A stretch of DNA of 64,000 nucleotides from Microvirga sp. ACRRW (GCF_022346925.1 NZ_JAKRNJ010000001.1:62001-126000); one strand, 5' to 3'; shown: positions 46,673-56,980, counted from the stretch's first letter. The notes: generated from the sequence alone by a model not told the origin. A program made the numbers and translations.

Positions 46673-46766
46673 GAGGCCTTCTAGCCTTTTCCGCGACTTC
46701 GAGAAAGCTGGTGCATGCAGGCCTCTCCTGCTTGTGAAGCCTGCCGTTTTAGGATTGGCTTGAGGC

Positions 46767-47792
46767 ATGACAGCTTTGCGTAATCTCATCACCGACGTGG
46801 CGGGCCTTCGGGTCGGCAATGCCCATGACGAAGCCCTCGCCTCGGGCGTCACGGCCGTGCTCTTCGACGAGCCCGCGGTCGCCTCCTACGCCGTCAATGG
46901 CGGCGCGCCCGGCACACGGGACACGGACCTGCTGGAACCGGACAAGGTCGTCCCCGGTATCCATGCCGTCGTCCTCTCCGGCGGATCGGCCTTCGGCCTC
47001 GATGCGGCTGGCGGCGTGCAGGCGTTCCTGCGCGAGAAGGGTATCGGCTTTGCCGTCGGTTCGGCGCTGGTGCCTCTGGTGCCGCAGGCGATCACGTTCG
47101 ACCTGCTCAACGGCGGCAACAAGGAATGGGGCCGCTATCCGCCCTACCGCGAGCTTGGCTACGAGGCGGCCAAGGCTGCCGGCCACGATTTCGCTCTCGG
47201 CACCGCAGGCGGCGGCTATGGGGCCACCACCGTCGATCTGAAGGGAGGCCTCGGCTCGGCCAGCGCCGTGACGAGCGCAGGGCACACGGTCGGCGCGCTG
47301 GTCATCGTCAACGCCCTCGCCTCCACCCTGGTCGGCGGCGGGCCGCATTTCTGGGCCGGGCTTTTCGAGGAAGGCGAGGAGTTCGGCGGCCTGGGGCACC
47401 CGCCCCGCATCACGCCCGAAATGCGCAAGCTCGACTGGAAAGGCCGCGCCTCGGCGGCGACGCCTCCCACCTCCACCACGATTGCCCTGATCGCGACGGA
47501 TGCGGTTCTGACCAAGGCGCAAGCCAAGCGGCTTGCCGTCATTTCCCATGACGGCCACGCGAAAGGCCTGCGCTTCGCTCACGCGCTTTATGACGGCGAC
47601 ACGATCTTCGCTGCCGCGACCGGCAAGAAGCCCTTGAAGGACGAAGCGGGGGATTTCATCGAGATCGGCGCTCTCGCCGCCGATTGCCTCGCCCGTGCCA
47701 TCGCACGCGGCGTCTACGAGGCTACCGCCCTGCCCTTTAAAGACGCGCAGCCCGCATGGCGGGATCGCTTCGGCAAGGACAGGCCGAGTTAG
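46767..47792 (+). CDS. P1 family peptidase (DmpA/NylC-like)
   Basis: A 341-residue N-terminal nucleophile hydrolase: SGGSAFGLDAAGGVQAFLRE, GTAGGGYGATTVDLKGGLGS and the putative self-cleavage region TSTTIALIATDA. P1 members act as aminopeptidases or nylon-oligomer hydrolases. Its TAG overlaps the stop of the convergent LuxR-like gene by four bases. Confidence 0.92.
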   Translation: MTALRNLITDVAGLRVGNAHDEALASGVTAVLFDEPAVASYAVNGGAPGTRDTDLLEPDKVVPGIHAVVLSGGSAFGLDAAGGVQAFLREKGIGFAVGSALVPLVPQAITFDLLNGGNKEWGRYPPYRELGYEAAKAAGHDFALGTAGGGYGATTVDLKGGLGSASAVTSAGHTVGALVIVNALASTLVGGGPHFWAGLFEEGEEFGGLGHPPRITPEMRKLDWKGRASAATPPTSTTIALIATDAVLTKAQAKRLAVISHDGHAKGLRFAHALYDGDTIFAAATGKKPLKDEAGDFIEIGALAADCLARAIARGVYEATALPFKDAQPAWRDRFGKDRPS

Positions 47793-48916
47793 AAAGAGAG
47801 TGTGGGCTGCCTCCCGGCGAAGCTGTATTCCGGGTCGTCGCCGAGCCGGTACAGCAGGCTCGCCATGCGGGCTTCCAGCTTGTTTTGCGTATGGCCGAGC
47901 GCACGGTCGAGAGTGGTTTGAACGTTCTCGGCCGAGGCCAGAAGCGCTGCGGCCAGGCGCGGAGAGGTGGCTGCGATCCGCCGTGCCCAGCGCTGGGCTT
48001 CACCGGCATTGATGGCAAAGCGCGTCCGCACCAGATCCATGAGGCGATGCTCCGACTCGGCGGGCCGGATCATCAGCAGCGTGCTCTCACAGCCGAACAG
48101 ATCCTGGGCCGCTCCCCGCATCGGAATCAGGTAGGCGACCGCCGGTCCGTGCTCCTCGGTGGCCGGCAGGGAAATGGGACCGCGCAACTGATCGAACAGC
48201 CCAAACGTGATCCGCTCCAGGTTCTCGCTCAAATCTCGTTGGGCATTTTCGTTTGTGAAGGCGACACGATTGCCCGCTCTCACATGCACCTGCGAAAGTC
48301 GTGTTTCCATGGCTTGGTTGCAGGCCAGAAGGCGGCCGTTCCGGGTCAGTACCGCAGCGGGAACATCCATGAACTGAAGCGCGGACACCGTCGAACGGGC
48401 CTGCCGCGCAGCCAGATTCGTGAACAGCAACGAGGCGCGTGCGAGGTGCGATCGGAGCTGGTTGAGCCGCGCCTTTCCTTCGGGATCCAAAACCCCTTGC
48501 TCATGGCGCCGCTCGAAACGCATGCAGACGAGACCGCCACTGGGGATTTTCATGATAGCGCCGGCAGACCAACCGCCGCCACGCGGACGGTGGAAGTCCC
48601 GATACATGGGAATGGAGTCGACTTCGCCGGGCGCGAAAATATCGTGCTCATCGAAGAACTGGAGGCGCTTGCGCTGGAGTCCGCGCATGATCCAGGGATT
48701 TTCCCGATGCCAGCCGTCTTCATACCATTCAGTCAAAACGGGCCGGTAGTAATCCGTCGCCAGCCAGGATCGCTCGCCTCGCCCGTCGGCGGCAGCGATG
48801 AAGCCCCCCTCAGCTCCCGCAAGAACTGAAATCTGGTCGAGAACCTGAGGCCAACGCTCATGAATGACCGCGGCTTCATAGATGTCGCTGATCAGCGAAC
48901 GATTGCCCCCGAGCAT
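47789..48916 (-). CDS. LuxR-like regulator with degenerate C-terminal HTH
   Basis: A 375-residue protein with an N-terminal sensor-like domain (ISDIYEAAVIHERWPQVLDQ), a central PAS-like part (VPAAVLTRNGRLLACNQAME) and a C-terminal region aligned to LuxR HTH (FAINAGEAQRWARRI, ENVQTTLDRALGHTQNKLEA). The usual GLS-x-x-E-I-A and NTVRTH motifs are eroded, so DNA binding is uncertain. Its start is 124 bases from dadA-like stop. Confidence 0.7.
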   Translation of the reverse strand: MLGGNRSLISDIYEAAVIHERWPQVLDQISVLAGAEGGFIAAADGRGERSWLATDYYRPVLTEWYEDGWHRENPWIMRGLQRKRLQFFDEHDIFAPGEVDSIPMYRDFHRPRGGGWSAGAIMKIPSGGLVCMRFERRHEQGVLDPEGKARLNQLRSHLARASLLFTNLAARQARSTVSALQFMDVPAAVLTRNGRLLACNQAMETRLSQVHVRAGNRVAFTNENAQRDLSENLERITFGLFDQLRGPISLPATEEHGPAVAYLIPMRGAAQDLFGCESTLLMIRPAESEHRLMDLVRTRFAINAGEAQRWARRIAATSPRLAAALLASAENVQTTLDRALGHTQNKLEARMASLLYRLGDDPEYSFAGRQPTLSF

Positions 48917-49039
48917 TGATGCCCTCCGTAACGTTAGGGCATATCATAAACATTATACCTCTTCATTCAAGCAGTTTTCCCCTCCGAACGAATAGGATAA
49001 CTATCTTGTGAGGCATTCGCGCAATTGCGAGGGAACGGC

Positions 49040-50284
49040 TTAGAACCGCTCCACCCGATAAGGCTTCGGATCGACCACGGTCTGCTGCTCGCCGGTCATC
49101 ATTTCCGCCAGCAAGCGGCCGGTGACGGGGCCGAGGGTCAGGCCGTGATGGGCGTGGCCGAAACCGAACCAAAGGTTCTTGTGGCGTGGGGCCTTGCCGA
49201 TGATCGGCATCATATCCGGCGTGCAGGGGCGCATGCCCATCCACGGATGGGGATCGACCCGCTCGCCAAGGGGGAAGAAGTCCTTCGCGATGGGCTCTGC
49301 CCGTTCGAGCTGGACCGGGCTTCTGGGCGCATCGCGGTTGGCGAATTCCGCGCCCGTCGTGAGGCGGATGCCCTTGGACATGGGGGCGAGAAAATAGCCG
49401 CGGTCGAAATCGAGCGTCGGCTTGTTGAGCACCGCATTGCCTTCCGGCTTGTAATGCATGTGGTAGCCGCGCTTGACCGCGAGCGGCAAATTGTAGCCCA
49501 GACGCTTCGTGACCACGTCCGCCCAGGGCCCCAAGGCCACGACGACCTCGCCGGCCTCGACCGGCCCCTTCTCCGTCTGCACGCGCCAGCCGGTTGAGGT
49601 TTCCTCGAGCGTCTTGGCATCTCCTGCCGCGAGTTCCCCGCCGAGGCGCTCGAACAGGCCCACATAGCCCATGGTGAGCAGGTGCGGGTCGGAGACGGAG
49701 GCCGGATCGGTCCAGTGAATGCCGCCCTTGGTCTCGACCTTCAGGTGCGGCTCGCTCTCGGCCACGCCCCTGGTGTCGAGAGCGTTGAAGTTCACGCCGA
49801 AATCGCGCTTCACGGCTTCCGCATCGCGGAACTGCGCGTCGCGGGTCTTCTCGTCGCGGAACACCTTCAGCCAGCCGGTCGGACGGATCAGGCCCGTGGA
49901 ACCGGATTCCTCGGCCAAGGCCATGTGCTCGGTGACGGAATGCTCGATCAGCGGCGCATACATGCGCGCAATCGCCTTGTGCTGGGCGGGACGCGAATGC
50001 ATCCAGTACTGCCACAGGAAGGGCGCGAGCCTCGGGATGGCGTCCCAATGGTAATGAGCGTCGATGGTGTTGTTCAGGGCGTAGCGCAGCAGGGCCCCGA
50101 AATCGTGCGGGAAGCCATAAGGATAGACGCCTTCGCGCTGGATCAGGCCCGCATTGCCGAACGAGGTTTCCTCGCCCGGCTTGCGCTTGTCGATCAGCAG
50201 TACTGAGCGGCCGCGTTTCTGCAAATGCACGGCAATCGACACGCCGACGATGCCGGCGCCGAGAACAATCACATCCTTACGCAT
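49040..50284 (-). CDS. D-amino acid dehydrogenase/FAD-dependent oxidoreductase (DadA-like)
   Basis: A 414-residue flavoenzyme. The FAD motif is VIVLGAGIVGVSIAVHLQKR; GNAGLIQ, RPTGWLKV and MGMRPCTPDMMPIIG near the end fit the DAO superfamily. Likely oxidises D-amino acids or related imino substrates. ATG 50284 is chosen; upstream codons lack conserved character. Confidence 0.9.
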   Translation of the reverse strand: MRKDVIVLGAGIVGVSIAVHLQKRGRSVLLIDKRKPGEETSFGNAGLIQREGVYPYGFPHDFGALLRYALNNTIDAHYHWDAIPRLAPFLWQYWMHSRPAQHKAIARMYAPLIEHSVTEHMALAEESGSTGLIRPTGWLKVFRDEKTRDAQFRDAEAVKRDFGVNFNALDTRGVAESEPHLKVETKGGIHWTDPASVSDPHLLTMGYVGLFERLGGELAAGDAKTLEETSTGWRVQTEKGPVEAGEVVVALGPWADVVTKRLGYNLPLAVKRGYHMHYKPEGNAVLNKPTLDFDRGYFLAPMSKGIRLTTGAEFANRDAPRSPVQLERAEPIAKDFFPLGERVDPHPWMGMRPCTPDMMPIIGKAPRHKNLWFGFGHAHHGLTLGPVTGRLLAEMMTGEQQTVVDPKPYRVERF

Positions 50285-50491
50285 GAAGTCCTGCCCTGTT
50301 TCTTGTTGCCCCCAGACGGGAGCGGGCTTTCGCCCCTTTTCAAACCGAGTTTTACTCCCGTTCCATTGGGGCCGTCCATGCCTTTCGTGCAGCCGAAGCA
50401 CCTCTCCCCAGCCGAGTGGTCTTAAAATGGTTTACGGCGCGGCGTGAAGAACCGTTGCCCGCAGAAAATGCCTGTGCTACCGGCCCTTTTC

Positions 50492-51163
50492 ATGACACGC
50501 CCTCTGCTCATCGCCCCTTCCATTCTCGCCTCCGACTTCTCGAAGCTCGGCGAGGAAATCCGCGCCGTCGACGCCGCCGGCGCCGACTGGATCCATATCG
50601 ACGCGATGGACGGCCATTTCGTGCCTAACATCACCCTGGGCCCGGACATCGTGAAGGCGATCCGCCCGCACACGAAGAAGATCTTCGACGTGCACCTGAT
50701 GATCGCCCCGGTCGATCCCTATCTCGAAGCCTTCGCCAAGGCGGGCGCGGATATCATCAGCATCCACGCGGAGGCAGGCCCTCACATACACCGCTCGCTG
50801 CAGACCATCCGCAAGCTCGGCAAGAAGGCAGGCATCGTGCTCAATCCGGGCACTCACGAGGCCTCCATCGAGCACTTGCTCGACGATGTGGACCTGATCC
50901 TCCTGATGACGATCAATCCCGGTTTCGGCGGACAGGCCTTCATCCCTTCGGTCTGCCCCAAGGTACGGCGGATCAAGGAGATGGTCGGAGATCGCGACAT
51001 CGACATTGAGATCGACGGCGGCGTGACGCCCGAAACCGCTCCGCTGGTGGCGGAAGCCGGGGCCAACGTGCTCGTCGCAGGCTCCGCGGTGTTCAAGGGT
51101 GGTCCCTCGACTTACGCCGCCAACATGGCCGCCATTCGCGAGGCTGCAGAGAAGGCGCGTTGA
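50492..51163 (+). CDS. rpe: ribulose-phosphate 3-epimerase
   Basis: Interconverts ribulose-5-P and xylulose-5-P in the pentose phosphate and Calvin pathways. The 223-residue TIM barrel has [33 protein letters not shown]-type ([13 protein letters not shown]) and [12 protein letters not shown] 50492 gives the normal N-terminus [15 protein letters not shown], although its ribosome binding site is poor. purB follows after 59 bases. Confidence 0.95.
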   Translation: MTRPLLIAPSILASDFSKLGEEIRAVDAAGADWIHIDAMDGHFVPNITLGPDIVKAIRPHTKKIFDVHLMIAPVDPYLEAFAKAGADIISIHAEAGPHIHRSLQTIRKLGKKAGIVLNPGTHEASIEHLLDDVDLILLMTINPGFGGQAFIPSVCPKVRRIKEMVGDRDIDIEIDGGVTPETAPLVAEAGANVLVAGSAVFKGGPSTYAANMAAIREAAEKAR

Positions 51164-51222
51164 GATCGACGGGTTATCGTGCTACCGCGCGGGGCATATC
51201 CCCCGCGTGGAAGTGAAAAGCG

Positions 51223-52536
51223 ATGATCCCTCGTTACAGCCGTCCCGAGATGGTGGCCATCTGGTCGCCGGAAACCAAGTTCCGCATCTGGTTCGAGATC
51301 GAGGCTCACGCCACGACGGCGCTTGCCAATCTCGGCGTCGTGCCTAAGGAAGCCGCCGAGACAGTCTGGGAGAAGGGCTCCAAGGCCACCTTCGACGTGG
51401 AGCGCATCGATTCCATCGAGCGTGAGGTGAAGCACGACGTCATCGCCTTCCTCACGCATCTGGCCGAGATCGTCGGGCCGGAAGCCCGCTTCGTTCACCA
51501 GGGCATGACCTCGTCCGACGTGCTCGACACCACCTTCAACGTACAGCTCGCCCGCGCCACCGACATCCTCCTGCGCGACATGGACGAGTTGCTCGCCGCC
51601 ATCAAGCGCCGCGCCATCGAGCACAAGATGACGCCGACCATCGGCCGCTCGCACGGCATCCACGCCGAGCCCACCACCTTCGGCCTCAAGCTCGCCCAGG
51701 CCTATGCGGAGTTCGAGCGCTGCAAGATCCGCCTGATCGAGGCTCAGCGCGAGATTTCCACCTGCGCCATCTCGGGCGCGGTCGGCACCTTCGCCAATAT
51801 CGATCCGAGCGTGGAAGAATACGTGGCCGAGCAGATGGGCCTCCAGGTCGAGCCGGTCTCGACCCAGGTCATCCCGCGCGACCGCCACGCCATGTATTTC
51901 GCGACGCTCGGCGTCATCGCCTCCTCCATCGAGCGCCTGGCGACGGAAGTGCGCCACCTGCAGCGCAGCGAGGTTCTGGAAGCCGAAGAGTTCTTCTCGG
52001 CGGGCCAGAAGGGCTCGTCGGCCATGCCGCATAAGCGCAACCCGGTCCTCACAGAGAACCTGACGGGCCTCGCCCGCATGGTCCGCGCTTATGCCATGCC
52101 CGCCATGGAAAACGTGGCGCTCTGGCACGAGCGGGATATCTCCCACTCCTCCGTGGAGCGCATGATCGGCCCCGACGCCACCGTGACCCTGGACTTCGCG
52201 CTGGCTAGGCTCACGAATGTCATCGACAAGCTCGTGGTCTACCCTGAGAACATGCAGAAGAACCTGGACCGCCTCGGCGGCCTCGTTCACTCACAGCGCG
52301 TGCTGCTGGCGCTCACCCAGAAGGGCGCCTCCCGCGAAGACGCCTATCGCCTCGTTCAGCGCAACGCCATGCCGGTCTGGCGCGGCGAAGGTGACTTCCT
52401 GACCCTTCTGAAGAACGACGCCGACGTGGCGAAGTACCTGAAGCCGGAGGAAATCGAGGTCTGCTTCGACCTCGGCTATCACTTCAAGCACGTGGATACG
52501 ATCTTCACGCGGGTCTTCGGTTCCGCAGGAGCATAA
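51223..52536 (+). CDS. purB: adenylosuccinate lyase
   Basis: A 437-residue enzyme of purine synthesis, cleaving SAICAR and adenylosuccinate. The fumarase-superfamily signature GSSAMPHKRNPVLTENL and catalytic His region TIGRSHGIHAEPT are present. Confidence 0.96.
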   Translation: MIPRYSRPEMVAIWSPETKFRIWFEIEAHATTALANLGVVPKEAAETVWEKGSKATFDVERIDSIEREVKHDVIAFLTHLAEIVGPEARFVHQGMTSSDVLDTTFNVQLARATDILLRDMDELLAAIKRRAIEHKMTPTIGRSHGIHAEPTTFGLKLAQAYAEFERCKIRLIEAQREISTCAISGAVGTFANIDPSVEEYVAEQMGLQVEPVSTQVIPRDRHAMYFATLGVIASSIERLATEVRHLQRSEVLEAEEFFSAGQKGSSAMPHKRNPVLTENLTGLARMVRAYAMPAMENVALWHERDISHSSVERMIGPDATVTLDFALARLTNVIDKLVVYPENMQKNLDRLGGLVHSQRVLLALTQKGASREDAYRLVQRNAMPVWRGEGDFLTLLKNDADVAKYLKPEEIEVCFDLGYHFKHVDTIFTRVFGSAGA

Positions 52537-52609
52537 CTCCAGGCCTGGACATTTTTGCCTAACGCGCGACAATTCCCGTGCAGGAGATTACGGCACGGGA
52601 ATTGCAACC

Positions 52610-53860
52610 ATGGTGTCAGAGAAGATCCTTGCCGCCGCCTTCACGAACGCCGTGAAGCGGGGCACCCTGAGAATGACCACCGCCAAGGGGCAGATTTTCA
52701 CCTTCGGCGACGGCACTCTCCCGGAAGTCGCGATCCGGTTCACGGACCCTGCGGCCCAGACGGCCCTTTGCCTCCATCCTGAGCTGAAGCTCGGCGAGCT
52801 GTTCATGGATGGCAGGCTCATCATCGAGGAAGGCAATATCCTGGGGCTGCTCCAGCTCCTGCTTCAGGACACGCGCGGCGACCTCAACGAGCTTCCTCTT
52901 CATCCCCTGCGCAGGATCCGTCACAAGATCATGCGGCGCGGCGAGAACGATGCCCACCGCTCCAGGCGGAATGTCGCCCATCACTACGATCTCGATGGGC
53001 GGCTTTACTCCCTCTTTCTCGACAGCGACAAGCAGTATTCCTGCGCCTATTTCGACCATCCGGATGCGAGCCTCGAAGAAGCGCAACAGGCGAAGAAGCG
53101 ACACATCACAGCCAAGCTCCTGGTTGATCGCGGCCACAGCGTTCTCGACATCGGCTCCGGCTGGGGCGGCATGGGGCTTTATCTGGCGCATGTGACAGGC
53201 GCCGATTCCGTGAAGGGCGTAACGCTCTCCCAGGAACAGCTCGAAGTCTCACGCAAGCGCGCCGCTGCGGCTGGCCTGGCAGATCGCGTGAAATTTGAGC
53301 TTGAAGACTACCGCTCCACCATCGGCAGTTTCGACCGCATCGTTTCCGTCGGCATGTTCGAGCATGTGGGGCTCGCATCCTACGGCGATTATTTTCAGAC
53401 GTGCCGGAAGCTTCTGAAGGACGATGGCGTGATGCTTCTTCACACCATCGGACGCTCGGGCACGCCCTATCCTACAAACCCCTGGATCACGAAGTACATC
53501 TTCCCGGGCGGGCATCTGCCTGTGCTCTCGGAGGTTCTACCGGCCATCGAGCGGGCGGGTCTTGTCGTCACCGACATCGAGATCCTGCGACTGCATTATG
53601 CCTATACGCTCCAGGCCTGGCGCGAGCGCTTCATGGCCCATCGGGACGAGGTGCTGAAGCTCTACGATGAACGTTTCTGCCGGATGTGGGAGTGCTACCT
53701 CGCCATGTCGGAATCGGCCTTCCGCTGGCAGGACGCGGTGGTGTTCCAGCTTCAGCTCGCCAAGCGAAACGACGTAGTGCCGTTGACCCGCGACTACATT
53801 GCGGAGCGCGAAGCCGCGTTGAAGCAAGCCGAAAACATGGAGATCAAGCGCAGCGCTTGA
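52610..53860 (+). CDS. cfa: cyclopropane-fatty-acyl-phospholipid synthase
   Basis: A 416-residue SAM-dependent enzyme adding methylene bridges to unsaturated phospholipid acyl chains. The SAM motif is VLDIGSGWGGMGLYLAHVTG; YSCAYFDHPD, HYDLDGRLYSLFLDSD and SVGMFEHVG are typical. Membrane stabilisation in stationary phase or acid stress is the usual role. Confidence 0.93.
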   Translation: MVSEKILAAAFTNAVKRGTLRMTTAKGQIFTFGDGTLPEVAIRFTDPAAQTALCLHPELKLGELFMDGRLIIEEGNILGLLQLLLQDTRGDLNELPLHPLRRIRHKIMRRGENDAHRSRRNVAHHYDLDGRLYSLFLDSDKQYSCAYFDHPDASLEEAQQAKKRHITAKLLVDRGHSVLDIGSGWGGMGLYLAHVTGADSVKGVTLSQEQLEVSRKRAAAAGLADRVKFELEDYRSTIGSFDRIVSVGMFEHVGLASYGDYFQTCRKLLKDDGVMLLHTIGRSGTPYPTNPWITKYIFPGGHLPVLSEVLPAIERAGLVVTDIEILRLHYAYTLQAWRERFMAHRDEVLKLYDERFCRMWECYLAMSESAFRWQDAVVFQLQLAKRNDVVPLTRDYIAEREAALKQAENMEIKRSA

Positions 53861-53891
53861 ACCGGGAGCGTCGCGCCTTTATCTCGGGATT

Positions 53892-54446
53892 ATGAAAACC
53901 TCCGATTGCGACATCCTCATCGTCCCAGGCCACACGAATTCGGGCATCGACCATTGGCAGAGCCGCTGGGAGCGCCAGCTCTCGACCGCGTGGCGGGTCG
54001 AGCAAGAGAACTGGGATCACCCCAACAAGGATGCCTGGGTCGCGCGTATCGTCGAAGACGTGAAGCGCGCCGAGAAGCCTGTCGTGCTGGTCGGCCACAG
54101 CCTCGGCGTGCTCGCTATCGTCCATGCGGCTCCGCTTCTTCCCAAGGACAAGGTGCAGGGCGCTTTCCTGGTCAGCATGCCGGATGTGGACAGGCCCGAT
54201 TTCATTCCCGCCATCGACCGCGCCTTCGCTCCGATCCCGCGCGATCCCCTGCCCTTCCCCTCGGTGCTCGTGGCGAGCCGCACGGACCCGCATTGCGATT
54301 ACGAGAAGGCGGAAGACATCGCCTATGCCTGGGGCTCTTCCATCGTCGATGCGGGCGATGCGGGGCATCTGAACACGGATAGCGGGCACGGCCCGTGGCC
54401 GGAAGGCCTGATGCGCTTTGCGGGGTTTCTCAAGCGGTTGGGCTAA
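53892..54446 (+). CDS. RBBP9/YdeN family alpha/beta hydrolase
   Basis: A 184-residue serine hydrolase: VPGHTNSGIDHWQSRWE, nucleophile in VLVGHSLGVLA, and DAGDAGHLNTDSGHG with the His. Length fits the RBBP9 family. Substrate unknown. It starts 31 bases after cfa and may be co-transcribed. Confidence 0.9.
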   Translation: MKTSDCDILIVPGHTNSGIDHWQSRWERQLSTAWRVEQENWDHPNKDAWVARIVEDVKRAEKPVVLVGHSLGVLAIVHAAPLLPKDKVQGAFLVSMPDVDRPDFIPAIDRAFAPIPRDPLPFPSVLVASRTDPHCDYEKAEDIAYAWGSSIVDAGDAGHLNTDSGHGPWPEGLMRFAGFLKRLG

Positions 54447-54593
54447 GGCTTTCGGCCGAGATCTGAATTTTACTTTGCCCTGAAAAGTTAACGCCGCTTA
54501 ATCCAACATGACGAAAAGTTCATGCGCGAGTCATCCAGCCGAGAGCAGGATGGGGGCAATCTCATCTCATCGGCCTTCAAGGAGGATACCCGA

Positions 54594-55226
54594 ATGAAAA
54601 AGATTGCCACCCTCGCCACTGCTGCTGCCATGCTTGCCGGTGTCGGCACCTACGCTTTTGCGCAGGCTCAGCCGCCCGTCGCCCCGCCTCCAGCCTCCCA
54701 GGATCAGGCCCAGCAGCAACGTCCGCAGCGTCCCCGCATGACCCAGGACGACTTCAACCGTCTCGTCGATGCCCGCGTCGCCGGCATCAAGGCTGGCCTG
54801 AAGCTCAGCGCAGACCAGGAAAAGCTCTGGGGCCCGGTGGAAACCGCCATGCGCAACGCCGCAACCCAGCGCTACACGCGAATGACGCAATTCCGCGAGA
54901 ACCGCGAGCAGCGCCGTTCGGCGGACTTCATGCAGCGTCTGGAGCAGCGCAGCACGATGCAGAATGAGCGCGCCCAGACGTCGGCGGCCATCACGACGGC
55001 TCTGCGTCCGCTCTGGGATACGTTCAGCGAGGACCAGAAGCGCATTGCTCCGCGCCTCGTGCGTCAGGCCCTGAATGACGGCCCGGGTTGGCGTGAGCGC
55101 GGCGGACGTGACGGCCATCATGGCCGCCGCGCCGAGATGCGGCAGCACGGCATGATGGGCCAGGGCGGCATGGGTCAGGGTGGAATGATGGGCCCCGGCC
55201 CGCGCGGTCCAGCTCCCCAGCAGTAA
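54594..55226 (+). CDS. Spy/CpxP-like periplasmic protein
   Basis: A 210-residue exported protein (signal MKKIATLATAAAMLAGVGTY, cleavage near AFAQAQ). The helical middle contains LTxxQ-type segments such as LKLSADQEKLWGPVETAM and LRPLWDTFSEDQKRIAPRL. The tail is Gly/Met/His-rich (GMMGQGGMGQGGMMG), possibly metal-binding. Chaperone-like role inferred. GGAGG supports ATG 54594. Confidence 0.85.
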   Translation: MKKIATLATAAAMLAGVGTYAFAQAQPPVAPPPASQDQAQQQRPQRPRMTQDDFNRLVDARVAGIKAGLKLSADQEKLWGPVETAMRNAATQRYTRMTQFRENREQRRSADFMQRLEQRSTMQNERAQTSAAITTALRPLWDTFSEDQKRIAPRLVRQALNDGPGWRERGGRDGHHGRRAEMRQHGMMGQGGMGQGGMMGPGPRGPAPQQ

Positions 55227-55244
55227 AGCACGCAACCACAAATA

Positions 55245-55272
55245 AAAAGGCCGCCCGATCGGGCGGCCTTTT
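55245..55272. terminator. bidirectional intrinsic terminator
   Basis: A 12-bp palindromic stem (AAAAGGCCGCCC-GATC-GGGCGGCCTTTT) between the convergent Spy-like gene and rpsD. Confidence 0.92.
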
Positions 55273-55295
55273 CAATTTCAAGTCTGCTTCGCAGA

Positions 55296-55913
55296 TTAGC
55301 GCGAATAGAACTCGATCACGAGGTTCGGTTCCATCTGCACCGGATACGGCACCTCGGAGAGGGTCGGGATGCGGGTGAAACGAGCCGTCATCTTGGAGTG
55401 ATCGACTTCGATGTAGTCCGGAACGTCACGCTCGGCGAGCTGCGAGGCAACGACCACGACTTCGAGCTGCTTGGACTTGTCCTTCACCTCGATCACGTCG
55501 CCAGCCTTCACAAGATAGCTCGGAATGTTCACGCGGCGGCCGTTGACCTTCACGTGACCGTGGTTGACGAACTGACGAGCGGCGAAGGGGGTCGCAACGA
55601 ACTTGGCGCGATAGACGATCGCGTCGAGACGGCGCTCGAGCAGGCCCACCAGGTTCTCACCGGAGTCGCCCTTCTGACGAATGGCTTCCGCGTAGTAGCG
55701 GCGGAACTGCTTCTCGGTGATGTTGGCGTAGTAGCCCTTCAGCTTCTGCTTGGCGCGGAGCTGAGTGCCGAAATCGGACATCTTGCCCTTGCGGCGCTGG
55801 CCGTGCTGGCCGGGGCCGTATTCGCGGCGGTTCACGGGGCTCTTCGGGCGGCCCCAGATATTCTGACCCATACGGCGGTCAAGCTTGTGCTTGGCCTGAA
55901 TGCGCTTCGACAT
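55296..55913 (-). CDS. rpsD: 30S ribosomal protein S4
   Basis: A 205-residue primary-binding ribosomal protein: [20 protein letters not shown] at the start, the S4 RNA-binding domain with [12 protein letters not shown] and [20 protein letters not shown]. Length is exactly typical. The 185-base leader to murI has no gene that I can see. Confidence 0.98.
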   Translation of the reverse strand: MSKRIQAKHKLDRRMGQNIWGRPKSPVNRREYGPGQHGQRRKGKMSDFGTQLRAKQKLKGYYANITEKQFRRYYAEAIRQKGDSGENLVGLLERRLDAIVYRAKFVATPFAARQFVNHGHVKVNGRRVNIPSYLVKAGDVIEVKDKSKQLEVVVVASQLAERDVPDYIEVDHSKMTARFTRIPTLSEVPYPVQMEPNLVIEFYSR

Positions 55914-56098
55914 CGCTGTTCCTCTTGTTGTCGAATTTGCGAGGAACGCGCCCTCCTCTTCCCCGAAGGGACGACAGGCCGACCGAAGCCGGGCCACGGG
56001 AGCGTAAAAAGTTACGCGGCCCCGTTAAGGACCGCGCGACTAGGTGGGATGTATGGGAAAACAGGGAGGAAGTCAATCAAGACCGAGGCTTAGCTACA

Positions 56099-56971
56099 TC
56101 ATCCCTGCAAAAGCGGCATGTCCTCGATCAACACCGCCGGCAATCCCTTATCGCGCAAGGCTTCGCGGAAGGCCGAGGTGATCCCTGCCCCGCTGGTAAA
56201 GACCGCCAAAGCCTCGTTCTCGTCAGCCTCATGCCCAGGAACGGGCTGGCCGATGAGCTGGGTCACGCGGCGGGCGATGGCCGGAGCCGGATCGATCCAG
56301 GTGACCGGCCAAGGCGCGAGCTTCTGGAACCGAGAGAGAAGCAGCGGGTAATGGGTGCAGCTTAAGGCCACCACGTCTGTACGGCCGCCCTCACCATTCA
56401 CGAAGCACGGCAGAAGCTCTTCGATCAGCTCCGTGTCCGAGACGGGGTTTCCGGCCAACTCCGCCTCGGCGAAGCCTGCGAGACGGCGGGAGCCCACGAG
56501 ATTGACCTTGCAGCCGCCCGCATAGGTCTCGATGAGGTCGCGGGTATAGTCCCGCGCCACGGTGCCAGGGGTCGCGAGCACAGTCACATAGCCGGTTCGC
56601 GTCGCCAAGGCTGCCGGCTTGATGGCGGGGACGGTGCCGATGAAGGGCACAGAGAACCGCTCGCGCAGGGGAGGCAGCACAACGGTCGAGGCCGTGTTGC
56701 AAGCGACTACCACGAGCTGCGGATCGTAAAGGTCGATCAGGCGCTCCATGACGGAGACAACGCGGGCCGTCAGAGCCTCCTCGCTCAACCGTCCGTAGGG
56801 AAAGCCCGCATCGTCTCCTGCATAGACGAAGCGCGCATCGGGGCGCGCTTTCAGAACCTCGGAGAACACCGTCAGGCCGCCGAGGCCGGAATCGAAGACG
56901 AGGATCGTGGGAACAGGAGAAGGCATGACAGCCGGGTTATAGGACGCACCGGCCAGAAGATCGATACGCAT
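56099..56971 (-). CDS. murI: glutamate racemase
   Basis: Makes D-glutamate for peptidoglycan. Catalytic cysteines are in VVACNTAST and ALSCTHYPLL, and VFDSGLGGLTVF begins the domain. ATG 56971 is used (TAAGG 7 bases before), giving 290 residues; ATG 56926 (MPSPVPTIL) is closer to the usual N-terminus. It starts 10 bases after the upstream hydrolase stop. Confidence 0.94.
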   Translation of the reverse strand: MRIDLLAGASYNPAVMPSPVPTILVFDSGLGGLTVFSEVLKARPDARFVYAGDDAGFPYGRLSEEALTARVVSVMERLIDLYDPQLVVVACNTASTVVLPPLRERFSVPFIGTVPAIKPAALATRTGYVTVLATPGTVARDYTRDLIETYAGGCKVNLVGSRRLAGFAEAELAGNPVSDTELIEELLPCFVNGEGGRTDVVALSCTHYPLLLSRFQKLAPWPVTWIDPAPAIARRVTQLIGQPVPGHEADENEALAVFTSGAGITSAFREALRDKGLPAVLIEDMPLLQG

Positions 56972-56980
56972 GGACAAGCC

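Noticed and set aside
48963-50048. 361-codon minus-strand frame over the dadA-like gene
   Set aside because: A shadow frame: Arg/Pro/Gly-rich with no motif, while the overlapping frame has clear FAD-binding motifs.
54488-54501. TTAA-CGCCGC-TTAA as a CtrA site before the Spy-like gene
   Set aside because: Spacing is 6, not 7, so it does not match the consensus.
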